Shown here one piece after another: positions 1 to 6,996 of a DNA stretch of 15,308 bases. Every line of letters starts with the position of its first letter. Within the stretch, counting starts at the first letter, position 1. Source of the DNA: JBCBRD01 sp039819885 (GTDB taxonomy: Bacteria > Pseudomonadota > Alphaproteobacteria > Rhizobiales > Hyphomicrobiaceae); the NCBI GenBank assembly GCA_039819885.1, contig JBCBRD010000067.1, positions 1-15,308 of the forward strand, in the 5' to 3' direction. The translations under genes were made by a program, and so were the position numbers. The notes beneath the pieces were generated by a model, which worked only from the letters and a program-made list of their open reading frames with translations, made no database searches and was not told the DNA's origin.

Positions 1-306
1 CACGCGGTGGGCGCCGAATACATCGTGACCTTGACTAGTCCAGAATTAAGGAAGGCAAAGCCCGCTTTAAACCACACCAACGGATTTGTGATGGGTTGCC
101 GTTCGCCAGCCTGTGAAAGCGCGTAGCGCGGGGGCCTTATTGCCGACAACTTCAAACGCATCCTCGAAGCCAACAACCGTCGTGCCAAATTCAACAGCCT
201 GTTAGATCATGTTCTGCAAAAGTGTACGCGGTTTGTCTTGCCGAAGGCGAGCGATATTCGCAATAAGAACATCATCAAGAGCAAAGGCTTAGAGCACCTG
301 CTTTGA
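1..306 (+). pseudogene. Unrecognised reading-frame remnant interrupted by an in-frame TAG
   Basis: Frame 1 is open from the window edge to a TGA at 304-306, except for one TAG at 124-126. The part after the TAG (127-303) is lysine-, asparagine- and leucine-rich, reads like a real protein C-terminus (...NNRRAKFNSLLDHVL... ending KSKGLEHLL) and has no plausible start codon with a ribosome binding site of its own. This suggests the 3' end of a gene broken by a nonsense change. I do not recognise the family. It lies next to other gene fragments, which makes decay credible, but a chance open frame is possible. The rest of 1-358 shows nothing else I can name. Confidence 0.25.
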
Positions 307-358
307 TCCCAATTGTAAGTCAACGTGCTCCAAGACAGCACACGCCATCGTCCTCCCG

Positions 359-712
359 CTACCATTCGAAACGAGGCCCAATTTTGCCGGAAAAGCCCCC
401 GTGGTCGTTTCCAGAGATATCGAATTCAAAGTCGGCATCAGCATAGACGGAGACGTCTTGGTTTGCCTGTGCTGCGACGCCAAAACCGATATCCATCCAA
501 GTATCGTTGTGATCGATCCCAATCTCGTTGCGACCGGCGACCACCGAAACCGAAGCGTTTGATAAGTCGCCCCAGAGGTTTGCCTTCAGGTAGCCGGTCC
601 AACTCAATGCTAGATCGTTTTCGAAGGATTGTGTCGACTTAAGCAACAGGCCAACCCGTTGCGTTGGTCGGATTGAACTCTGATGGTCGGTGTTGACACC
701 AGTGGACCGACT
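359..712 (-). pseudogene. 3' remnant of an autotransporter (type V secretion) beta-barrel gene
   Basis: The translated piece has the pattern of the last strands of an AidA/pertactin-type autotransporter barrel: a WTGYLKANLW strand, a turn, a DTWMDIGFGVAAQ strand, then a SVYADADFEFDIS strand, and finally GKIGPRFEW with the terminal aromatic residue expected of outer-membrane barrels. The passenger and most of the barrel are missing. There is no ATG. The frame is open only back to the TGA at 713-715, which ends the upstream SPFH gene. The only start-like codon is a TTG at 644-646, without a convincing ribosome binding site. A barrel of about 300 residues reduced to fewer than 120 cannot insert as a full pore, so this is most likely a decayed leftover. 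The family call rests on motif resemblance read by eye. Confidence 0.6.
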
Positions 713-1732
713 TCAAGGCCCGCCAATCCCGCCAGCCTTGCCCAACCGATACCTCGCTTCGATTCCTCCAATGTCGACGATTGCGACGCCAAGACGCGCA
801 GCCATTTGCGCCAGCGGCGCATCTTCCGACAGGGCGATGGCGTATAGATCAAACCCAACCAACTCAGATCCGTTACGCTCACCAACCACGCTGCGTAGCT
901 CTTGCCCCACAACATGCGCGAGACGCACCCCCGCTATCCGCTTCCCCCGCGCACGCTCACCAAATGCATTCCGAAATCGAACTGGGTCGACCACCTGATA
1001 GCGGCCAATAAGCCCTGAGAAGCGTGCAATCGTCCCGTCGCTAAGCGTGATGTCGTCCTGAGGGACTTTGAACGCCAGCACGTCAATATCAGCCTTGGGT
1101 TGAGCCCGCACCCGGCTGGTCGCAAACATGCGACGTGGGCCGAACTCATTCGTTCTTATCGGGCGTTTGAGCTTCGCCGCTTGCAGATCCTGTCTCGAGC
1201 ACGACACCTGCTTCAGATCGATTGACGTGATAATGGTACCGTCGCGGAACACCGGCGACCTATAGGCCGCCAGCCAGTCTTTGATAGCACTGCCAGCAGC
1301 AATCTCTGCCGTCATGGTAGTAATCTTCGACGCGACCACTTTTTCTAGAGCTTCAACCGCTGCCGTATATCCCGCACCGTCATCCCGAGAGCCGCCAGCA
1401 GTCATATCAAGCCCGTTTGCACGCCGCCATTGATAGGCTTTAATCGGGTCGCTTGCGCGGAAGACGAACGTCCCCTCAACACGGCAAGGTGCTCCACCTT
1501 TCAGTGCCGCATCAAACCGAAACAATTGCTGGTATTGCCGCAACATCGCTACATGGTGAACCGTCTCGACCAGTGGATTGCGCCACCGCAATCCAGGCTG
1601 CGAAACGCGAACAACGTCGTCTCCCCGCGTGATCACAGCAACACCGTCAACATCCACCTCGAAGACGCTCTGAGATGTAAAAACCAGCCCCAGCATGATG
1701 ATCGCGATTGCGAGAGTTAACCTGTGCCGCAT
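713..1732 (-). CDS. HflC-like SPFH/band-7 membrane protein with two SPFH cores
   Basis: This is a protein of 339 residues. Residues 4-20 form a single N-terminal membrane anchor, followed by a region that resembles HflC (VDVDGVAVITRGDD, then QPGLRWRNPLVETV), as in proteins that scaffold the FtsH protease. The hallmark segment VEGTFVFRASDPIKAYQW at about 85-102 matches the HflC pattern of a beta strand, D-P and an aromatic helix. A second copy appears at about 238-258 (GRYQVVDPVRFRNAFG), followed by LAHVVGQELRSVVG and GVAIVDI, again in HflC order. The long C-terminal coiled coil of normal HflC is absent, and no hflK lies beside it. The ATG at 1732 is chosen because it directly precedes the anchor; an in-frame ATG at 1759 adds nine residues. 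The open frame continues to 1870 but would overlap the next gene. The fold is fairly secure; the function is inferred. Confidence 0.72.
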   Translation of the reverse strand: MRHRLTLAIAIIMLGLVFTSQSVFEVDVDGVAVITRGDDVVRVSQPGLRWRNPLVETVHHVAMLRQYQQLFRFDAALKGGAPCRVEGTFVFRASDPIKAYQWRRANGLDMTAGGSRDDGAGYTAAVEALEKVVASKITTMTAEIAAGSAIKDWLAAYRSPVFRDGTIITSIDLKQVSCSRQDLQAAKLKRPIRTNEFGPRRMFATSRVRAQPKADIDVLAFKVPQDDITLSDGTIARFSGLIGRYQVVDPVRFRNAFGERARGKRIAGVRLAHVVGQELRSVVGERNGSELVGFDLYAIALSEDAPLAQMAARLGVAIVDIGGIEARYRLGKAGGIGGP

Positions 1733-1834
1733 TACTTTCACTCGCCCGTGATTGGTCATCCCGCCGCTGTCATACCAAGAGTTCGTTAAAACCAACCGAA
1801 ACAAGACAAGAAACAAGAAATAGGGAGAAAAAAC

Positions 1835-2147
1835 ATGGCGATGTTCCATGACGGGAACCGCACGCTGCAAGACCTGTACAAAGGCCGCGCAGTTGCCGAC
1901 AAGATCGTTGAACTCGTCGAGACGTCCACGTTCAACGATGACTTCGAAGCTTTCGTTGAAGCCGCGCCATTCTTCTTTCAGGCCACTTCAGCGGGTGACA
2001 ACACGGACTGCTCATTCAAAGGCGGCGCACCAGCGTTTGTCCGTGTCCCGGCACATTCCGGAAGCCAACATGGAACAGCCAACACCCGCTTGGAAAAACG
2101 TGCCACCAATCGCAGAACTGCTCGACAAAGGGTGGGTGCGACCTGCG
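1835..2147 (+). pseudogene. Pyridoxamine-phosphate-oxidase-like FMN protein gene, internally deleted and frameshifted
   Basis: The ATG at 1835 has a good ribosome binding site (GGGAG at 1823-1827). The first 65 or so residues look like a pyridoxamine 5'-phosphate oxidase-like flavin protein: FHDGNRTLQDLYKGRAVADK, then FVEAAPFFFQATS and TDCSFKGGAPAFV. At about 2040-2048 the similarity jumps to the other frame. There SRHIPEANMEQPTPAWKNV, followed by an IAELLDKG tail, resembles the C-terminal end of the same family. The central portion, roughly 90 residues in intact relatives by my recollection, is missing, and the junction is out of frame. This is a true deletion rather than a one-base error. 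The original stop codon is not obvious. The product would lack most of the FMN-binding barrel, so the locus is probably dead. Confidence 0.6.
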
Positions 2148-2151
2148 TCAC

Positions 2152-2433
2152 CTAGACGGCAAGTACGGAGCGGATTTGTTCTTCGTATTGGCCAACAGCT
2201 TCGAGCGCGCGTTTTTTCATTGCAGGCTCAGATCCATTCTGCTCGACGAATGCTTCAATCCCGGCGCGCGCGTTTTCAACGATGATCCCTGCAGACTCTT
2301 GCGGGTTAAGTTCGCGCCGACAGATGGTTTGCAAAAGCTGTGTGAGGATGACGCCGGTCGCCAGCGATAAACCCGATAGTTCCGTGACCTCACGTTTGAG
2401 TTGCGCAATCTCGTCTTGAGTATCCATGGCCAT
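2152..2433 (-). CDS. Small hypothetical protein, predicted helical
   Basis: This gene encodes 93 residues starting at an ATG with AGGAG about nine bases upstream, a strong initiation site. The N-terminal third (DEIAQLKREVTELSGL) looks like a short coiled coil. The remainder is helical and contains one Cys (QTICRREL) and a basic KKRALEAVGQYEEQIRS end. There is no signal peptide, membrane segment or catalytic motif. The family is not recognised, and a coiled-coil oligomer or accessory protein is only a guess. It converges on the broken oxidase-like gene, with the stop codons practically touching. Ribosome binding site and composition support a real gene. Confidence 0.6.
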   Translation of the reverse strand: MAMDTQDEIAQLKREVTELSGLSLATGVILTQLLQTICRRELNPQESAGIIVENARAGIEAFVEQNGSEPAMKKRALEAVGQYEEQIRSVLAV

Positions 2434-2615
2434 GTGTTTGGGCTCCTGTTGCGTGAGGGACGTATGGGCGATTGGCTAGTCGATCATGGTACCGAGCGCA
2501 ATCACTCATGCATATGGAAAACCGGGCACCCCCGAAGAGATCAGATCGCCTGCAATCGGCGTATCGAACAAAAAACTGAGTAACGTCATCCTGAAAACAA
2601 GGGTTGGAACCTCCA

Positions 2616-3155
2616 ATGCGCCGCTTTCTGAAATTCGCACACACGATCGGTTCCATCGGGCTGATGGGTGCCATGGTAGGCCTGTTGGTCCTGCTCAGTG
2701 CTCTCCCGGATCCGAGCGCGACGGCCGAATACGCAACTCTGCGCACCGTGATGCACAAACTCTCCCAATGGGTATTGATACCTTCACTCGGACTGACACT
2801 GGTCGCGGGATTGTTTTCCATCGCAGCCACTCGCGCATTTCAGAATGCAGGTTGGGCCATGCTGAAATTGGTGACAGGCATTGTGATGTTTGAGTGGACG
2901 CTTATCGGCATAGACGGCCCAATGAAACGCGAAGCAGAACTCAGCGCTGGCGTCCTCGCAGGCACCGTTGATGTTGCCGAACTGGGAGCGACCATCGACA
3001 GGGTCTGGTGGTCGATGTGGATATTGCTAGCGGTCGCAACTTTGAACGTAGCGCTCGGTATTTGGCGACCAAAGCTCAAACGGAAAAACCATTTCGCAAA
3101 GAAGTCGGCGGATGCGGACGGGGCATCCAAAGAGCCAAAAACCGCAAACGTCTAG
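2616..3155 (+). CDS. DUF2269-like integral membrane protein
   Basis: This protein of 179 residues has four hydrophobic helices at about 7-29, 48-69, 81-99 and 131-150, and a hydrophilic Lys/Asp-rich cytoplasmic tail (151-179). The opening MRRFLKFAHTIGSIGLMGA and the LKLVTGIVMFEWTL segment resemble the uncharacterised DUF2269 group of predicted inner-membrane proteins. His9 in the first helix and a WW pair (residues 131-132) are potential interaction points, but no activity can be inferred. The start is the ATG at 2616; a TTG four codons upstream also exists. AAGGG lies about 12 bases before the ATG. It appears to be a single transcription unit, divergent from the small helical protein and ending at a hairpin shared with the convergent reductase gene. 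Confidence 0.72.
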   Translation: MRRFLKFAHTIGSIGLMGAMVGLLVLLSALPDPSATAEYATLRTVMHKLSQWVLIPSLGLTLVAGLFSIAATRAFQNAGWAMLKLVTGIVMFEWTLIGIDGPMKREAELSAGVLAGTVDVAELGATIDRVWWSMWILLAVATLNVALGIWRPKLKRKNHFAKKSADADGASKEPKTANV

Positions 3156-3161
3156 CAACTG

Positions 3162-3196
3162 GGGAGAGGGCACGCGACTTGCGCAGATCCTCTCCC
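3162..3196. terminator. Hairpin between convergent genes
   Basis: GGGAGAGG (3162-3169) is perfectly complementary to CCTCTCCC (3189-3196), with a 19-nt loop. It sits between the stop of the membrane protein (3155) and the stop of the reductase-like gene (3226). Position fits a shared terminator. No T-run follows on either strand, so intrinsic termination is uncertain. Confidence 0.4.
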
Positions 3197-3225
3197 ACAT
3201 TCCCCACGGTCCCCGACAACCTGTC

Positions 3226-3855
3226 CTAGTACGACACGCCGACCGCGTGCCCAATGAAGCTGGCGTCAGTCAATTCGCGCTTGATGAAGTCTGCAACATC
3301 AGCCCTTGAGATTTTCAAGCTCAGTTCCCGCTCGCGAGCATCAAATCCGACCTTGTAGCGACCCGACGCGGGCTCGTCAGTGAACGAACTCGGACGCACA
3401 ATGGTCCAATCCAAACCGCTCTGCCACACGAGGTTTTCCTGCAATTCGTGATCAAGGAAAACCGGCCGCAGGATCAAGCCGAACATGATGCGCTTCCAAT
3501 AGAAGTTGAGATTGTCCCAACTTTCGTGGGCACCCAATGTCGATTGGCAAATCAGGCGGTGAACGCCGTGCTCTCGCATGGCTTCTATGACATGCGACGT
3601 GCCCACAGAACGCACTTTGCTTTTTCGCGACATGCCAGCTCCAAGCACAACAATAACGGCATCATGCCCTTTGACGGCATCGCTTACCGCCTGCTGATCC
3701 ATGACGTCACCGCTAGCCGACATCAGATTTGAATGCGCGAGCTGTAGCTTGTCAGGGTTCCGCGCAAACGCCGTCACGTCATGGCCAGCCTCAAGAATGC
3801 CCTCCACAACCAGTTTCCCGATGGTTCCAGTGGCTCCGAAAACAATCACCTTCAT
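3226..3855 (-). CDS. NmrA/atypical SDR-like NAD(P)-binding protein
   Basis: This protein of 209 residues has an N-terminal Rossmann fold. MKVIVFGATGTIGK contains the GATGTIG dinucleotide-binding glycine motif at residues 7-13, followed by GHDVTAFARNP, where the Arg suggests a preference for NADPH. GHDAVIVVLG and VHRLICQSTLGA are the next strands, and LDWTIVRPSSFTDEP is the usual atypical-SDR signature around the substrate cleft. The Tyr-x-x-x-Lys catalytic pair is absent, as is common in NmrA-like or flavin-reductase-like members, so the protein may be a redox sensor or a reductase with unknown substrate. The ATG has a strong AAGGAG site (3863-3868). It is divergent from a TetR gene, and the shared intergenic region holds a palindrome over its predicted -35, so it is the likely target of that regulator. 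Confidence 0.85.
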   Translation of the reverse strand: MKVIVFGATGTIGKLVVEGILEAGHDVTAFARNPDKLQLAHSNLMSASGDVMDQQAVSDAVKGHDAVIVVLGAGMSRKSKVRSVGTSHVIEAMREHGVHRLICQSTLGAHESWDNLNFYWKRIMFGLILRPVFLDHELQENLVWQSGLDWTIVRPSSFTDEPASGRYKVGFDARERELSLKISRADVADFIKRELTDASFIGHAVGVSY

Positions 3856-3862
3856 CGTACGT

Positions 3863-3906
3863 CTCCTTACTTCTCGATTAGATCCAAAAAATTGACACCG
3901 TGTAAA
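3863..3906 (-). promoter_or_regulatory. Predicted promoter and ribosome binding site of the NmrA-like gene
   Basis: On the minus strand a -35 TTTACA (3906-3901), an 18-bp spacer and a -10 TCTAAT (3882-3877) are followed by AAGGAG (3868-3863), seven bases before the ATG. The boxes are reasonable sigma-70 matches. The -35 lies inside the palindrome at 3892-3906. Confidence 0.5.
3892..3906. promoter_or_regulatory. Candidate TetR operator, imperfect palindrome
   Basis: TTGACAC-C-GTGTAAA is a 15-bp inverted repeat with one mismatched pair. It lies in the intergenic region between the TetR gene and the divergent NmrA-like gene and overlaps the predicted -35 of the latter. TetR-family regulators commonly bind such symmetric sites beside their own gene. 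The regulator-site pairing is inferred from position. Confidence 0.5.
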
Positions 3907-3942
3907 GTTGACATGGAGGCAAGTAGTGGAGATATTTACATC

Positions 3943-4536
3943 ATGTCAAGAAAAAATTCAGAGACGCGAAAACGCATCCTCGAGTGCACGTGGAAACTGC
4001 TTGAGGATGAGCCCGGTTCTGCAACACGCATGTCGGACATCGCAAAGGCTGCTGGGATTAGCCGCCAAGCGGTGTACCTTCATTTTCCGACCCGGGCGGA
4101 GTTGCTGGTCGCCACCACGCGCCATTTGGACGAGGTAAAAGACGTCGATTCACGACTGGCCAAAAGCCGCGCGGCAGCAACCGGTGAAGAAAGGTTGGAA
4201 GCGTTTATCGAGGCATGGGGGAACTACATCCCGGAAATCTACGGCGTGGCAAAAGCACTGCTAGCCATGAAGGACACGGATGAGGAAGCAGCAGCAGCCT
4301 GGGCGGACAGGATGCAGGCTGTCCGACACGGCTGCGGGGCTGTGGTCAAGGCATTCCGCAAAGACGGACACTTGACCAAGAACCTAACCTCTCAGCAATC
4401 GATTGAAGCGCTTTGGGCCCTATTGTCCGTTCGTCATTGGGAACAGCTCGTCGTCGAGTGTGGCTGGTCTCAAAAACAATACATCAAGCACATGAATAGA
4501 ATGGCACAGGCCATGCTGGTCGAGTGCGAACAGTGA
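3943..4536 (+). CDS. TetR/AcrR-family transcriptional regulator
   Basis: This repressor has 197 residues, the usual TetR length. The N-terminal helix-turn-helix is clear: TRKRILECTWKLLEDEPGSA, then TRMSDIAKAAGISRQAVYLH and FPTRAELLVATTRHL. The C-terminal half is helical and should form the dimer and ligand pocket; the ligand is unknown. The open frame extends upstream to 3781 over the neighbouring gene, but its conserved start is at 3943, preceded by GGAG. ATG 3913 would add ten residues. A TTGACA at 3908-3913 with GATATT at 3931-3936 is a possible promoter, which would make the message almost leaderless. Divergent placement suggests it represses the NmrA-like gene and perhaps itself. It ends 14 bp from the convergent ispA stop. 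Confidence 0.9.
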   Translation: MSRKNSETRKRILECTWKLLEDEPGSATRMSDIAKAAGISRQAVYLHFPTRAELLVATTRHLDEVKDVDSRLAKSRAAATGEERLEAFIEAWGNYIPEIYGVAKALLAMKDTDEEAAAAWADRMQAVRHGCGAVVKAFRKDGHLTKNLTSQQSIEALWALLSVRHWEQLVVECGWSQKQYIKHMNRMAQAMLVECEQ

Positions 4537-4550
4537 CATCGTGTGAGACG

Positions 4551-5513
4551 TCACCTCCTCCGGTTGACGACAAAATCGGCAGCTTGCCGCAACATGTCAC
4601 CTCGCCCCCCAAACACATCGAGAGCAGCAATGGCTTCATCCCGCGTCTGAGTAAGTGCTGACCGTGCCGCGTCCAGACCCATCAATGACACAAGCGTCGC
4701 CTTGCCTGCGTCGGCGTCTTTGGCAACAGCCTTGCCAACAGTGGCAGCATCACCTTCGACATCAAGGAGGTCATCGGCAATCTGGAACGCATAGCCGAGC
4801 TTCTCACCATAGCTGCGTAGAGCGGCACGTTCGGCGGACGATCCGCCACCAAGTACTGCACCGGCTTCACAGGAAAAAACGATAAGCGCGCCCGTTTTCA
4901 TCGATTGTAGGTGCCGGATGGTGTCCAGTGTCTGCGTTTGGCCATCACCCAATCGCTCCGCCTCGAGGTCAAGCGCCTGCCCACCAACCATACCCAGCCC
5001 GCCGGACGCCCGCGCCAGCATCACAGTCAACGCCGCCCGTACGCCCGCGTCTGGATGACACCCGTCAGCCCCGAGGCACTCAAACGCCAAGGCCTGCAAT
5101 CCATCGCCCGCCAGAATAGCAGTCCAGTCATCAAATGCCCGCCACACGGTTGGCTGGCCACGCCGCAGATCGTCATTGTCCATTGCGGGGAGATCGTCAT
5201 GCGCCAGGCTGTAACAATGGATGAGTTCAACAGCGCCCCCGGCTGAAAGTGCGCGCTCCTGGGCAACACCGAAAAGTGCTGCGGATTGTTCAACCAAGAA
5301 CGGCCGAAATCGCTTTCCCCCACCCAGGACCGCGTGTCGCATGGCTTGAAGTAGCCGATCTGGCACCCTCTCCGCGGTCGAAACATCGGTTGAGCCTTCC
5401 CCGGTCGTAAGCAGATTTGCCAGAAAGTCATCGACGCGATGGGCGGTCATGCTCAGCGCATCTTCAAATGATTTCGTCGGGTTAGAGGGTTTAACCGGAT
5501 TGATGTTTGACAT
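4551..5513 (-). CDS. ispA: Farnesyl diphosphate synthase (polyprenyl synthetase)
   Basis: The 320-residue enzyme condenses isopentenyl diphosphate with dimethylallyl and then geranyl diphosphate to give C15 farnesyl diphosphate, the precursor of undecaprenyl phosphate, quinone side chains and hopanoids. GGGKRFRP (64-71) binds isopentenyl diphosphate. The first Asp-rich motif DDLPAMD (106-112) and second motif DDLLD (247-251) bind Mg-diphosphate. The two-residue insertion in the first motif is typical of bacterial farnesyl-type synthases. LMGLDAARS and the helical C-terminus are also normal. The ATG at 5513 has only a weak GAGA ribosome binding site. The gene stands alone, divergent from mtgA, and converges with the TetR gene. 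No dxs or xseB is adjacent in this window. Product chain length is inferred from family features, so geranylgeranyl synthesis cannot be excluded. Confidence 0.93.
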   Translation of the reverse strand: MSNINPVKPSNPTKSFEDALSMTAHRVDDFLANLLTTGEGSTDVSTAERVPDRLLQAMRHAVLGGGKRFRPFLVEQSAALFGVAQERALSAGGAVELIHCYSLAHDDLPAMDNDDLRRGQPTVWRAFDDWTAILAGDGLQALAFECLGADGCHPDAGVRAALTVMLARASGGLGMVGGQALDLEAERLGDGQTQTLDTIRHLQSMKTGALIVFSCEAGAVLGGGSSAERAALRSYGEKLGYAFQIADDLLDVEGDAATVGKAVAKDADAGKATLVSLMGLDAARSALTQTRDEAIAALDVFGGRGDMLRQAADFVVNRRR

Positions 5514-5617
5514 CTGATAGTCTCGGGGCTCTCATTTGGTGCAGTGCCATAAATTTGGCGGCACGATCGTTATCGGTTTTCAAACCGCGTATATCATTGT
5601 TTGGGGCTTTCACGCGT

Positions 5618-6526
5618 ATGTCGGTGTTGCAGTCTTCAGCTGCTTTTGGTGATCACCCCCTGGTCAACGATGAAGCACGGACGTTGCCAGGTTCACCGGC
5701 CTGTCGCCACGCCTTGAACCGGTTGGTCGCTGTCTCAGCAGAACGCACCGGTCCTCCACGCCGCCAAGCAATCAATGGGCAGGCAGATCAAAACGCCGAT
5801 CGGTGGAGCCGCACCGCGACCGCCTTGGCGACAGGTGCGAAACGCTCGATCATGGCCCTCGCAGTGTTGGGGGTACTCTGGTTCGTGGCGATGGTCGTCT
5901 TGATATTGGCCTATCGATTTGTAAATCCGCCGGCTTCGAGCCTAATGTTAATCCGCTCCGTACAGGGTCAGCCCATCAAGCAAAGTTGGGTTCCGCTTAA
6001 ATCGATCTCGCCGAACTTGGTGAAAGCCGTCATCGCATCGGAAGATAGCCGGTTCTGTGCCCATAACGGCATCGATATCGGTGAAATCCGCAGAGCCATC
6101 GCACGAGCAAAGGACGGGGCACCTCGCGGTGGCAGTACCATGACGATGCAACTCGCTAAAAACCTGTTCCTTTGGCCCGATCGAAGCTACATCCGGAAAG
6201 TCCTCGAAGCGCCGCTGACCTTGATGATTGAAGTCGCGTGGCCAAAATGGCGGATTGCGGAGATTTACCTGAACGTCGTTGAATGGGGGCCGGGGATTTA
6301 CGGCGCGCAAGCCGCCGCCGTGCATCATTTCGGTCGCCCCGCCAGTCGCTTATCATCCAGACAGGCTGCATTGTTAGCCGTAAGCTTGCCCTCGCCTGCC
6401 AAACGTAACCCCGGCAAACCGGGGCGACTGACCAAGAAGCTTTCAAACCGGATCGTCGCGCGTTCGAAAAGCTTGAGCCAAGCCTCAGCAAATTGCGTGC
6501 TCGCCCACACGAAATCGGCCCGCTAG
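5618..6526 (+). CDS. mtgA: Monofunctional biosynthetic peptidoglycan transglycosylase
   Basis: This membrane-anchored family 51 glycosyltransferase polymerises lipid II into glycan strands at the periplasmic face. With the ATG at 5618 it has 302 residues: a polar N-terminus (1-78), a transmembrane helix (about 80-100), and the catalytic domain. The signatures are IASEDSRFCAHNGID with catalytic Glu142, then RGGSTMTMQLAKNLFLWP, then AEIYLNVVEWGPGIYGAQAA with the second Glu222, and HHFGRPASRLSSRQAALLAVSLPSP. No transpeptidase domain follows. Most MtgA proteins are about 220-250 residues, matching the alternative ATG at 5852 (224 residues), which begins right at the membrane helix. The frame is open further back to 5507, where it would overlap divergent ispA. 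Neither start has a strong ribosome binding site, so the N-terminus is uncertain; the identity is not. Confidence 0.9.
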   Translation: MSVLQSSAAFGDHPLVNDEARTLPGSPACRHALNRLVAVSAERTGPPRRQAINGQADQNADRWSRTATALATGAKRSIMALAVLGVLWFVAMVVLILAYRFVNPPASSLMLIRSVQGQPIKQSWVPLKSISPNLVKAVIASEDSRFCAHNGIDIGEIRRAIARAKDGAPRGGSTMTMQLAKNLFLWPDRSYIRKVLEAPLTLMIEVAWPKWRIAEIYLNVVEWGPGIYGAQAAAVHHFGRPASRLSSRQAALLAVSLPSPAKRNPGKPGRLTKKLSNRIVARSKSLSQASANCVLAHTKSAR

Positions 6527-6754
6527 ACACTTGCCCCGACTGAGACGCAGATTGCGCGATCTGAGGTCTGGTATTTTGGGAGTTCTGTGCCTATAAACGC
6601 CGCTTCCGAACATGTTGAGCAGCGGGAATACAGGCGGTGAGCAGGCCGAGCGAAGGCCGCAACAAAGCACCAGCTAAAAGTTCGCGTTGCTCCCCAAACA
6701 AGATGAAAGCGGCTAAGTCGCTGAAATTAAAGCTATAAGCAAGGAGAGTGCCCG

Positions 6755-6940
6755 ATGGCCGTCCCAATGAAAAAGGTGTCACGCATGAAGCGTGGCAATC
6801 GCCGCTCGGCAGATGCGCTGACAGCCCCGACCTACGTGGAAGACAAAGAGTCTGGTGAGCGCCGTCGCCCACACCACATAGATCTCAAAACGGGAAAATA
6901 CCGCGGTCGTCAGATTCTTGAGGTGAAGGACGACGCGTGA
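6755..6940 (+). CDS. rpmF: 50S ribosomal protein L32
   Basis: The 61-residue protein belongs to the large ribosomal subunit near the peptidyl-transferase exit region. MAVPMKKVSRMKRGNRRSAD and APTYVEDKESGERRRPHHID are the standard L32 body with an alphaproteobacterial tail (LKTGKYRGRQIL). The zinc-binding cysteine pairs of some L32 paralogues are absent, which is normal for this group. AAGGAG lies nine bases before the ATG. The 228-bp upstream gap contains no gene; TATAAA at 6592-6597 is a possible -10 with a poor -35. In many alphaproteobacteria rpmF sits beside mtgA, as it does here. Strong housekeeping expression is expected. Confidence 0.97.
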   Translation: MAVPMKKVSRMKRGNRRSADALTAPTYVEDKESGERRRPHHIDLKTGKYRGRQILEVKDDA

Positions 6941-6941
6941 A

Positions 6942-6979
6942 CCACGTTCGCATTCGAAAGTGCCCCTCACGTGGCTTTT
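6942..6979 (+). terminator. Weak hairpin downstream of rpmF
   Basis: CCACGT (6942-6947) pairs with ACGTGG (6969-6974). An inner GCATT-CGAA-AGTGC hairpin sits between them, and CTTTTC follows. It lies directly after the rpmF stop. The short T-run makes termination partial at best. Confidence 0.35.
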
Positions 6980-6996
6980 CAGCTCGTATGAGAGTT

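Noticed and set aside
610..915. Minus-strand frame of 101 codons next to the SPFH stop
   Set aside because: It overlaps the SPFH gene in another frame, has no ribosome binding site and no recognisable motif.
2390..2830. Minus-strand frame of 146 codons
   Set aside because: It overlaps the start of the DUF2269-like gene and the small helical gene, and its sequence is rich in Cys, Arg and His like a shadow frame.
4533..4554. GTGAC/GTCAC hairpin over the TetR and ispA stop codons
   Set aside because: The stem is only 5 bp and has no T-run, so termination cannot be claimed.
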